Shown: piece after piece, positions 1 to 5,178 of the stretch
Layout of the letters: the number at the start of each line of letters is the position of its first letter
How positions within the stretch are numbered: position 1 is the stretch's first letter
Origin: CAZBGL01 sp964491375
Lineage (GTDB): Bacteria > Desulfobacterota > Deferrisomatia > Deferrisomatales > Deferrisomataceae
Assembly: GCA_964491375.1 (NCBI GenBank)
Contig: CAZBGL010000346.1
Span: forward strand, 1-8,269
Direction: 5' to 3'
Length of the DNA stretch: 8,269 nucleotides
Program-made: the position numbers and the translations under genes
Notes under the pieces: generated by a model
The model's database searches: none
Told to the model about the DNA's origin: nothing
What the model saw: the letters and a program-made list of their open reading frames with translations, nothing else

Positions 1-2
1 TC

Positions 3-1439
3 ATCATCCACAAGGGATACAGCGTGGAGCGCATCGCCACCACGCTGTGGCTCACCACCGAGGGGGTGTTCGGGATCCCGGTGGGCGTGGCGGCCACCTT
101 CGTGTTCATCTTCGTGCTCTTCGGGGCGTTTCTCGAGGTCAGCGGCGGTGGGAACTTTTTCATCGACCTCGCCCATGCGCTCACGGGCCGGTTCAGCGGC
201 GGCCCTGCGAAGACCAGCGTGATCGCCAGCGGGTTCATGGGCTCGGTGTCCGGGTCGGCCGTGGGGAACGTGGTGGCCACCGGGTCGTTTACGATTCCCA
301 TGATGAAGCGCGTGGGCTATGCCCCTCACGTGGCCGGAGCCATCGAGGCGGCCGCGAGCACCGGCGGGCAACTCATGCCCCCCATCATGGGGGCCGGCGC
401 ATTCCTCATGGCCGAGTTCACGAACACCAGCTACCTGCACATCATCAAAGTGGCGTTCATCCCGGCCGTGCTGTACTACCTCACGGTGCTCCTGTTCGTC
501 CACTTCGAGGCCAAGAAGGCCGGCCTCCACGGCCAACCGCGAGACAAGCTCCCCCGGGCCCTCGTGGTGCTCCGCGAGAACCTCCACTTCCTGATCCCGG
601 TGGCCGTGCTCATCGCGGCCCTTCTCGCGCACGTCTCCCCGATGAAGGCCGGGTTCTATGGCGTGGTCAGCGTGTGGTTGGCGAGCCTGGCCCGCAAGAG
701 GAGCCGCATGGGCCCCCGCCAGTTGCTCGAGGCTCTGGAGAAGGGCGCCCGGGGGGCCGTGGTCGTCTCGGTGGCCTGCGCCGCAGCCGGCATCATCGTG
801 GGCATGGTGACCCTCACAGGACTGGGCCTCAAGTTCAGCGGGCTGGTGTTGGATCTCTCCATGGGAATCGAAGTCCTGGCCATCCTGCTGATCGGCCTCG
901 CTTCCCTCGTGCTGGGCATGGGCCTCCCGGTCACCGCTTCGTACATCGTGCTCGTGATCCTGGCAGGGCCCGCTCTTGAGGAGATGGGGGTGCCCACGCT
1001 GGTGGCGCACATGATCGTGTTCTGGTACTCCCAGGACGCAAACGTGACCCCGCCGGTGAGCCTGGCGAGCTTCGCGGGGGCAGGCATCGCCGGGGCCGAT
1101 CCGATGCGCACCGCGTTCGTATCCTGGAAGCTCGCCAAGGGCCTTTACATCATCCCCATCGTGATGGCGTACCGGCCGCTGCTCCTGAACGGGCCACCGC
1201 TGGACGTGGTGGCGGCCATCCTCGCCACGACGGCCGGCCTGATCTCGTTTGCGGCGGCCCTGGACCGCTATCTGCTCCGCCGGGCGACCTGGCTGGAGAC
1301 GGGCCTGTTCGTGCTCGCCGCACTGGCCCTGTTCTGGCCGGGCCTGGGCACGGACCTGGTGGGATACACCCTGCTCGGAGCGGCGGTGCTCCTCCAGCGG
1401 ACCCGGCCCGGCCCCGGGCCGGTCCCCGCCGCCGCATAG
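3..1439 (+). CDS. TRAP transporter fused permease subunit, TAXI type (5'-truncated)
   Basis: Large integral membrane permease of a tripartite ATP-independent periplasmic transporter. In the TAXI branch the small (DctQ-like) and large (DctM-like) membrane subunits are fused, and a periplasmic binding protein delivers a carboxylate-type substrate for ion-driven import. The frame is open from base 3, so the GTG at 24 is internal and the gene begins outside the window; 478 residues are visible. Seen directly: many hydrophobic helices; the small-residue stretch GSVSGSAVGNVVATG (about 240-284) followed by a Gly/Pro-rich segment including GGQLMPPIMGAGAF, typical of DctM cores; a second GLGMGLPVT-like segment near 905-935; and a C-terminal block of extra helices ending in a positively charged tail. 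The C-terminal helices after PLLLNGPPLD match the TAXI fused type. No binding protein gene is visible, so it probably lies upstream. The substrate cannot be told. It ends 13 nt before the next gene, suggesting one transcript. Confidence 0.9.
   Translation: MIHKGYSVERIATTLWLTTEGVFGIPVGVAATFVFIFVLFGAFLEVSGGGNFFIDLAHALTGRFSGGPAKTSVIASGFMGSVSGSAVGNVVATGSFTIPMMKRVGYAPHVAGAIEAAASTGGQLMPPIMGAGAFLMAEFTNTSYLHIIKVAFIPAVLYYLTVLLFVHFEAKKAGLHGQPRDKLPRALVVLRENLHFLIPVAVLIAALLAHVSPMKAGFYGVVSVWLASLARKRSRMGPRQLLEALEKGARGAVVVSVACAAAGIIVGMVTLTGLGLKFSGLVLDLSMGIEVLAILLIGLASLVLGMGLPVTASYIVLVILAGPALEEMGVPTLVAHMIVFWYSQDANVTPPVSLASFAGAGIAGADPMRTAFVSWKLAKGLYIIPIVMAYRPLLLNGPPLDVVAAILATTAGLISFAAALDRYLLRRATWLETGLFVLAALALFWPGLGTDLVGYTLLGAAVLLQRTRPGPGPVPAAA
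1399..1425 (+). repeat. GC-rich hairpin at the 3' end of the TRAP permease gene
   Basis: GGACC (1399-1403) plus GGCC (1405-1408) pair with GGCC (1417-1420) plus GGTCC (1421-1425). This gives a 9-bp stem with one bulged C and an 8-nt loop, 11 nt before the stop codon. No T-run follows, so it is not a standard intrinsic terminator. It could slow polymerase or protect the 3' end of the upstream message, or be a by-product of Arg/Pro/Gly codons in GC-rich DNA. Confidence 0.35.
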
Positions 1440-1452
1440 GGCGTGCCGGTCC

Positions 1453-2016
1453 ATGGGATCGGTGCGGGGATCGGAATCCCGGAGACACGCGCAAGGGCAT
1501 CCGCCCGGACTGCTGGCGGTGGACGTCGGCCTCCACACCGGCTTGGCCCTGTTCCGCCGACCGACCGCCTTGGAATGGTACCGTTCGGTCCGATGGCCTA
1601 ACCGGGATCGCATGCGGCGCGGCGTGTGGGGGATGCTTCGGCGGGTTCGGAACCTGGAATGGGTCGTCGTGGAGGGGGGAGGCCCCCTGGCCCGGATGTG
1701 GCATCGGGCCGCGGAGAAACAGGGCGTCCGCACGCTGGAGGTGACGGCCGAGGCGTGGCGCTCGCAAATGCTGTGGAACCGTGAACGCCGGAGCGGGTCC
1801 GAAGCCAAGCGCCATGCCCTGCGCCTGGCGAGGCAAGCCATCGGCTGGGCGGGGGGGGCCCGCCCCACCTCCTTGACGCACGACGCGGCCGAGGCCGTGT
1901 TGTTCGGGTGCTGGGCGTTGTGGAAGGTGGGATGGGTGGACGCACCGCCGGCCTTTCGGAAGAAGCCTCGCCCGCAGCCTGAGTTCTCATGTCCGAGGAA
2001 CGATGGTTCAAGCTGA
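1453..2016 (+). CDS. Small RuvC-like (RNase H-fold) putative nuclease
   Basis: A 187-residue soluble, Arg/Trp-rich basic protein. I do not recognise a named family, but the layout of conserved acids fits the RuvC/RNase H fold. Strand 1 is LLAVDVGLHTGLALF with Asp24. A later strand, WVVVEGGGP, has Glu74. A C-terminal helix, SLTHDAAEAVLFG, has Asp144 and Glu147, spaced by three like the last two acids of E. coli RuvC (Asp138/Asp141). A lysine-bearing segment (GSEAKRHALRLA, about 115-126) precedes that helix. By family knowledge such proteins cut branched or structured nucleic acid using two metal ions; the substrate here is unknown. The ATG at 1453 has only a weak AGGG upstream (1438-1441), and GTG 1462 is an alternative start; both keep the whole fold. 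The gene overlaps prmA by 28 nt in another frame and sits 13 nt after the TRAP gene. It could also be a YqgF/RuvX-like RNA nuclease, though it lacks that family's usual N-terminal wording, or an inactive relative. Confidence 0.7.
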   Translation: MGSVRGSESRRHAQGHPPGLLAVDVGLHTGLALFRRPTALEWYRSVRWPNRDRMRRGVWGMLRRVRNLEWVVVEGGGPLARMWHRAAEKQGVRTLEVTAEAWRSQMLWNRERRSGSEAKRHALRLARQAIGWAGGARPTSLTHDAAEAVLFGCWALWKVGWVDAPPAFRKKPRPQPEFSCPRNDGSS

Positions 2017-2837
2017 GCCTGGACGCCCCCCCGGGGCCGCGGGAGGCCCTGGAGGTGCTTCTGGTGGACTGGGGGGCCGGAGGCACAGCGGACGAGAACG
2101 GCACCCTGGTCGCCTATTTCCCTGCGTCCGCAAGGAAGGAGGTAGAGGGCCGGCTCGTCCGGTATGCCACCGACCTCGGCTCGCCCCTGGGCTGGCGCTG
2201 GGAGGATGAGCCGGCAGCGGACTGGAGGGACCGGTGGAGGCGCTTCTACCGGCCCCTGCGGGTATCCCGCCGGCTCGGGGTGTGCCCCTCTTGGGAGAAA
2301 TGGCCCGGACCGGAGGAAGGGATCTGCGTGATCCGCGTGGATCCGGGGCGGGCCTTTGGCACGGGCAGCCACGAGACCACCCGCTTGTGCCTCCGCCTGA
2401 TCGACGATCTCCTGGCCGACCGTCAGGTGGCCCGGATGCTGGACGTGGGCTGCGGGTCGGGCATTCTCTCGATCGCCGCCGCTTTGCTGGGCGTGTCCCG
2501 GGTCATCGCCTTGGATGTCGACCCGTGGGCCACCGAGGCCTCCCGGGAAAACGCCCTCCGCAACGGGGTGGCTCCCCGGATACGGGTGGTGCGGGGTGAC
2601 GTGCGGTGCCTCCGGGGAACATATCCGGTGGTTGTGGCGAACATTCTGTTCCCGGTGCTCGCCGGAACGGCGCCGGAGTTGGCCCGCCGGGTGGAACCCG
2701 GGGGGTACTTGGTCTTGTCGGGGTTTCTCGCGCCGGAACTCAAGCCCATGGAACGCATATACAGGGCCCGGGGGCTTCACCCGGCCGGAGAGAGCACCGA
2801 GGGGGAGTGGGGCGCCCTGGTGCTCCGCAGGGTCTGA
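1989..2837 (+). CDS. prmA: Ribosomal protein L11 methyltransferase PrmA
   Basis: Cytoplasmic SAM-dependent methyltransferase that trimethylates lysines and the N-terminal amine of ribosomal protein L11. At 282 residues it has normal family length. The small N-terminal substrate-recognition domain (about 1-65, WFKLSLDAPPG...) is followed by a linker with the family pattern DWRDRWRRFYRPLRV and GVCPSW (about 78-102). The catalytic Rossmann domain has VDPGRAFGTGSHETT (117-131), the SAM-binding loop LDVGCGSG (151-158), an acidic end of strand 2 (ALDVDPWA, 174-181), and VVANIL (215-220), the characteristic Asn-Ile-Leu motif. The ATG at 1989 is the only start that keeps the N-terminal domain whole. 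It has no clear Shine-Dalgarno sequence and lies inside the end of the preceding gene, so translation is probably coupled to that gene. PrmA is usually not essential in bacteria. Confidence 0.95.
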   Translation: MSEERWFKLSLDAPPGPREALEVLLVDWGAGGTADENGTLVAYFPASARKEVEGRLVRYATDLGSPLGWRWEDEPAADWRDRWRRFYRPLRVSRRLGVCPSWEKWPGPEEGICVIRVDPGRAFGTGSHETTRLCLRLIDDLLADRQVARMLDVGCGSGILSIAAALLGVSRVIALDVDPWATEASRENALRNGVAPRIRVVRGDVRCLRGTYPVVVANILFPVLAGTAPELARRVEPGGYLVLSGFLAPELKPMERIYRARGLHPAGESTEGEWGALVLRRV

Positions 2838-2860
2838 AACCCGCCCGGCCCGGTCCGCAT

Positions 2861-2901
2861 CTGACCTCCCGGAACCCTTCACGCTCCTTCCCGGAGGTCA
2901 G
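2861..2901 (+). promoter_or_regulatory. Inverted repeat sequestering the usp ribosome binding site
   Basis: CTGACCTCC (2861-2869) is the exact reverse complement of GGAGGTCAG (2893-2901). After one C/C mismatch the stem continues with GGAA (2871-2874) against TTCC (2888-2891), closing a 13-nt loop. That makes 13 base pairs in total. The right arm contains the whole GGAGG Shine-Dalgarno sequence (2893-2897), which lies 6 nt before the usp ATG at 2904. In RNA the fold would hide the site. As DNA, the same symmetry could be an operator. There is no T-run, so a terminator for prmA is unlikely. The repeat is seen directly; the regulatory role is inferred. Confidence 0.6.
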
Positions 2902-2903
2902 CC

Positions 2904-3356
2904 ATGGAGTACAAGACCATCCTCATCCCCCTGGACGGGTCCGAGTTGTGCCACGACGCAATCGAAGCCGCCCTGCCCCTGGCGGCGGCGTTCGGGAGCA
3001 GGGTGGTGCTCCTTTCCGTGCTCGATTTCAACGCGGGGCTGTTCAACATCTACTACGAGCGGTTTTCCCCGGAGGACCTGGCCGTTGAGATCCGGCGGCA
3101 CCTGGACGGGGTGCTCGAGAAGGCCTCCGGCCGCCTCGCGGCCGGAGGGGTCCGCGCAGAGACCGCCGTGGAGGAGGGCGAGGCGGCCGAGGTGATCCTG
3201 GGGAAGGCAAGGGAGATCGGAGCGGACCTGATCGTGATGACCACCCATGGCCGGAGCGGGGCCAAACGCCTGTTCCTGGGCAGCGTGACCGACGCCGTGC
3301 TGCGCGCGAGCCCGTGCCCCGTGCTGGTGGTCCGGCCCGGGGGCAAGACGCGCTGA
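2904..3356 (+). CDS. Universal stress protein, single UspA domain
   Basis: A 150-residue cytoplasmic protein of the UspA family, which adopts a nucleotide-binding alpha/beta fold and usually acts as a dimer in stress or energy-state signalling. Seen directly: the N-terminal strand YKTILIPLDGSE with the conserved Asp of the ATP pocket (residue 10); a middle region with NIYYERFSPEDLA; the strand ADLIVMTTHG (about 109-118); then RSGAKRLFLGS and SPCPVLVVRP at the C-terminus. The ATP-binding pattern G-2X-G-9X-G-S is present except that the first Gly is Thr (TTHG, nine residues, GS), a common variant. ATP binding is therefore likely but not certain. The start is fixed by GGAGG at 2893-2897. The gene follows prmA by 66 nt; a lone TATACA at 2758-2763 inside prmA has no good -35 partner. 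The stop lies 10 nt from the end of the convergent HD-GYP gene. The partner or stress it serves cannot be read from sequence. Confidence 0.95.
   Translation: MEYKTILIPLDGSELCHDAIEAALPLAAAFGSRVVLLSVLDFNAGLFNIYYERFSPEDLAVEIRRHLDGVLEKASGRLAAGGVRAETAVEEGEAAEVILGKAREIGADLIVMTTHGRSGAKRLFLGSVTDAVLRASPCPVLVVRPGGKTR
3124..3148. repeat. Perfect 11-bp inverted repeat with a 3-nt loop inside usp
   Basis: CCTCCGGCCGC (3124-3134) and GCGGCCGGAGG (3138-3148) are exact reverse complements separated by CTC. They encode the ASGRLAAGG stretch in the variable middle of the Usp domain. The perfect pairing and very short loop would make a strong mRNA hairpin. It may come from codon use in GC-rich DNA, or it may affect ribosome or polymerase movement. 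An 11-base part (GGCCTCCGGCC) occurs again at 3382-3392. Confidence 0.5.
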
Positions 3357-3370
3357 CGGCCGTGCGTCAG
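3353..3370. repeat. Inverted repeat spanning both convergent stop codons
   Basis: CTGACG (3353-3358) pairs with CGTCAG (3365-3370) across a 6-nt loop. The left arm contains the usp stop TGA (3354-3356), and the right arm contains the complement of the HD-GYP stop (3367-3369). The 10-nt spacer between the two genes lies within the structure. It may help end transcription in both directions, but it is short and has no T-run on either side. Confidence 0.35.
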
Positions 3371-4947
3371 ACCGCCTGAGCGGCCTCCGGCCCCCTTTCG
3401 CCGCTCTTTCCCGTGGGGTAGAGGTCCGGCCATTTTGGGGCCCCCTTCAGGAAGATCCGTGCCACATCCGGATCGAACTGGGATCCCGAGCACCGCTCGA
3501 TCTCTTCGTAGGCCGCTTCCGGGGGCAGCCCTTTCCGGTACGGCCGGTCCGAGGTCATGGCGTCGAACGTGTCGGCCACGGCGAGGATACGGGCGCCCAG
3601 GGGGATGTCGTCCCCTCTCAACCCAGAAGGGTATCCCTTGCCGTCAATGCGCTCGTGGTGAGCCCGGATGATGTCCAGGGTTTCTGCCATGGCCTGGATC
3701 TCGCGGACGATCTCCACCCCCATCTCCGGGTGCTTCTGGATCAGGCGGAACTCGTGGGAGTCGAGGCGTCCGGGCTTGTTCAACACGGCGCTCGGGATCC
3801 CGATCTTTCCCACGTCGTGGAGCACGGCCGCGCGGACGAGTCGGTCCGCCTCGGTCCGGGGCAGCCCCATGGCCCGGGCGATCAACTGCACATAGTGGGT
3901 GACCCGTTCGGAATGGCCCCGGGTATAGGAGTCCTTCGCCTCGATGGCCCCGGCGAGCGCCCGTATCGACTCGGACACGGTGCGGCGGAGCCCTTCGAGA
4001 AGCCGCGCCTTTTCCAGGGCCACGGCGACCTGACGGGCCAGGGTGACCACGAGGCGCTCGTCGTGTTCGCTGAACCTCTCCCTCCGGGCCGGCCCCCCGA
4101 AATTGAGGACACCCAACGGATGCCCCTGGGCAAAAAGCGGAATGCTCAGGATCGACCGGGGCCGGTAGCGTACCGGCCGGCCCGCCTCGCCGGAGCCCTC
4201 TCCCTGGTCGAGGTCCCGAACCAGGATGGGCCGGCCCTCCTCCAGCGCGTGCCGGGCAACCCGCGTCTCCGCATACGGCACGCGGAGCCCCCGGATCCGG
4301 CCCCGATGGGGGCCCACCGCCTCCACCACCCGGAACCGGCCCGGTCCCTCCAGGAGCAAGAGGGAGCCGGTGGTGGCGCCGAGGAACCGGCCGATCTCTC
4401 CGAGGGCCACCCCGAGGGCGGCGTCCAGGCTTTCGCTGCCGTGAAGCTTCTCCACGATCCCGTAGAGGACCTGCAGCCGCTTCTCATGGCTCCTGCGGCG
4501 GGCGCGGTTGGTGCGGGCCTCCTCCTCCAGCAGGGCCATGCGCCTGCGTTCGGTCTCCTCGCGCAGCCACCGGGCCACCAGGTGTTCGGCCAGAGCCCCC
4601 CGCATGGCGGGACGGACCGGCCGGGCGAGGGCGAGATAGCGGTCCGGCGGGAGCCAGGCACCGATCTCGTCCGGTTCGGGCAGGACGCCGGGATCGCCTT
4701 CAAGAACCAGAAACAAATCCGGTGCGATTCGGGACAGATCGTCCAGATCGGGCCGTGACAGCCCCCCAGGGCCCCACGCGAAGAAGCACACCCCGTAGGG
4801 ATCGCCGACGGCCCGGGCCTCTTCCACCCGTTCGAGCCCGCGGGCCGCGCGGGTTTCCAGGTCCAAACGGTACCCGCGCTGGGGGAAATCCGCCCGCCTG
4901 GCCTCCGGTGCCGCCCAAAGGACCCGAGCCCTCTTCCCGGCCTCCAT
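3367..4947 (-). CDS. Pseudo-receiver/GAF/HD-GYP cyclic-di-GMP phosphodiesterase
   Basis: A 526-residue cytoplasmic signalling protein predicted to hydrolyse cyclic-di-GMP. Residues about 7-125 look like a response-regulator receiver (RVLW, then YGVCFFAWGPGG, DLFLVLEGD, YLALARPV), but the acid pair is Ala12-Ala13, the phosphoacceptor position is Ala57 and the conserved Lys is Arg109, so it should not be phosphorylated. A charged helix (about 126-165) leads to a GAF domain (about 166-315, with ILSIPLFAQGHPLGVLNF). The HD-GYP domain follows (about 325-500): DSYTRGHSERV, HDVGKIGIP (His377-Asp378), QKHPEMG (His406), HHERIDGKGYP (430-440) and VADTFDAMTSDRPYR (457-471). All hallmark catalytic motifs are intact. 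I chose the ATG at 4947 because GGGGAGAGGAG lies just upstream; ATG 4977 and 4989 are in-frame alternatives adding 10 or 14 residues with poorer sites. It is divergent from the RND exporter, which may be a regulated neighbour (inference). Confidence 0.93.
   Translation of the reverse strand: MEAGKRARVLWAAPEARRADFPQRGYRLDLETRAARGLERVEEARAVGDPYGVCFFAWGPGGLSRPDLDDLSRIAPDLFLVLEGDPGVLPEPDEIGAWLPPDRYLALARPVRPAMRGALAEHLVARWLREETERRRMALLEEEARTNRARRRSHEKRLQVLYGIVEKLHGSESLDAALGVALGEIGRFLGATTGSLLLLEGPGRFRVVEAVGPHRGRIRGLRVPYAETRVARHALEEGRPILVRDLDQGEGSGEAGRPVRYRPRSILSIPLFAQGHPLGVLNFGGPARRERFSEHDERLVVTLARQVAVALEKARLLEGLRRTVSESIRALAGAIEAKDSYTRGHSERVTHYVQLIARAMGLPRTEADRLVRAAVLHDVGKIGIPSAVLNKPGRLDSHEFRLIQKHPEMGVEIVREIQAMAETLDIIRAHHERIDGKGYPSGLRGDDIPLGARILAVADTFDAMTSDRPYRKGLPPEAAYEEIERCSGSQFDPDVARIFLKGAPKWPDLYPTGKSGERGPEAAQAV
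3378..3409 (+). terminator. Weak candidate terminator for usp
   Basis: GAGCGGC (3378-3384) pairs with GCCGCTC (3400-3406) over a 15-nt loop and is followed by TTT (3407-3409). It begins about 20 nt after the usp stop and lies inside the 3' end of the convergent gene. The stem is GC-rich, but the T-run is only three long, so intrinsic termination would be weak. Confidence 0.3.
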
Positions 4948-4951
4948 GCCG

Positions 4952-4962
4952 CTCCTCTCCCC
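4952..4962 (-). promoter_or_regulatory. Ribosome binding site deciding the HD-GYP gene start
   Basis: Read on the minus strand this is GGGGAGAGGAG, with AGGAG ending 4 nt before the ATG at 4947 and GGGGAGAGG ending 6 nt before it. The two upstream in-frame ATGs (4977, 4989) lack an equally good site: the one at 4977 has a purine run touching the start codon, and the one at 4989 has only GAGG about 12 nt away. Confidence 0.6.
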
Positions 4963-5017
4963 TCTCGGCCCACCCATCCTCTTCTTCATCGTCCCGCCGT
5001 CCTCGCGGCTTGAGTGC

Positions 5018-5045
5018 TTGCGTTTCCTCCGAACGGACCTAGATT
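5018..5045 (+). promoter_or_regulatory. Candidate sigma-70 promoter for the RND exporter cassette
   Basis: TTGCGT (5018-5023) and TAGATT (5040-5045) are separated by 16 nt. Matches to the consensus are 3 of 6 and 4 of 6, so this is weak. It is the best-spaced pair I see in the gap and would start transcription near 5052, about 125 nt before the exporter start codon. Confidence 0.25.
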
Positions 5046-5055
5046 CCTCTCCTGC

Positions 5056-5080
5056 GCGTCGGGTGCGAAAGCGCACACGC
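5056..5080 (+). repeat. Bulged hairpin in the RND exporter leader
   Basis: GCGT (5056-5059) pairs with ACGC (5077-5080), and GTGCG (5063-5067) with CGCAC (5072-5076), enclosing AAAG. A 3-nt bulge (CGG, 5060-5062) sits on the left side only. If transcription starts near 5052, this stem would lie at the very 5' end of the message, where such stems often stabilise RNA. It could instead be a protein binding site on DNA. The pairing is seen; the role is inference. Confidence 0.4.
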
Positions 5081-5178
5081 TGAGGGCCGCGGCCGGGGCG
5101 GTCTTGTATCCTTCCCGCCGATCTCCTCATCCAAAGGGTGACGCAACCGCTGGATGCCATTCTCCAGGGAGGATACCG

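Larger units (their letters stand above)
4948..5178. promoter_or_regulatory. Divergent intergenic region between HD-GYP and RND exporter genes
   Basis: This 231-nt gap must hold the start signals for both divergent genes. The left 40 nt could be coding if the HD-GYP gene starts at 4989. The rest has no credible gene. It contains a weak plus-strand promoter candidate (5018-5045), a bulged hairpin (5056-5080), a 10-nt GC palindrome (GGCCGCGGCC, 5085-5094), and two overlapping short stems next to the exporter's ribosome binding site (5128-5133 with 5151-5156, or 5150-5154 with 5163-5167). I found no convincing minus-strand sigma-70 or sigma-54 promoter. Confidence 0.55.

Noticed and set aside
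1249..1452. Upstream in-frame extension of the RuvC-like gene into the TRAP permease gene.
   Set aside because: The added sequence is the out-of-frame translation of permease codons and shows no fold elements; ATG 1453, just after the permease stop, is more sensible.
2758..2763. TATACA inside prmA as a possible -10 element for usp.
   Set aside because: No acceptable -35 hexamer lies 15-19 nt upstream.
3655..4758. A 367-codon plus-strand open frame opposite the HD-GYP gene.
   Set aside because: It is Pro/Gly/His-rich without recognisable motifs and is fully antisense to a gene with intact catalytic motifs.
5085..5094. GGCCGCGGCC palindrome as an operator.
   Set aside because: A 10-nt all-G/C palindrome is expected often in DNA of this composition, and nothing else supports it.
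5138..5165. Minus-strand sequence resembling a sigma-54 promoter (TGGCAT ... TTGCG) upstream of the HD-GYP gene.
   Set aside because: The GG and GC dinucleotides are 12 nt apart instead of the strict 10, so it should not be recognised.
5014..5178. In-frame upstream extension of the RND exporter to an ATG-like start at 5014.
   Set aside because: The added 55 residues are Ser/Arg/Gly-rich and unlike the family, whose N-terminus is a short basic stretch before TM1. The GGAGG site fits ATG 5179.
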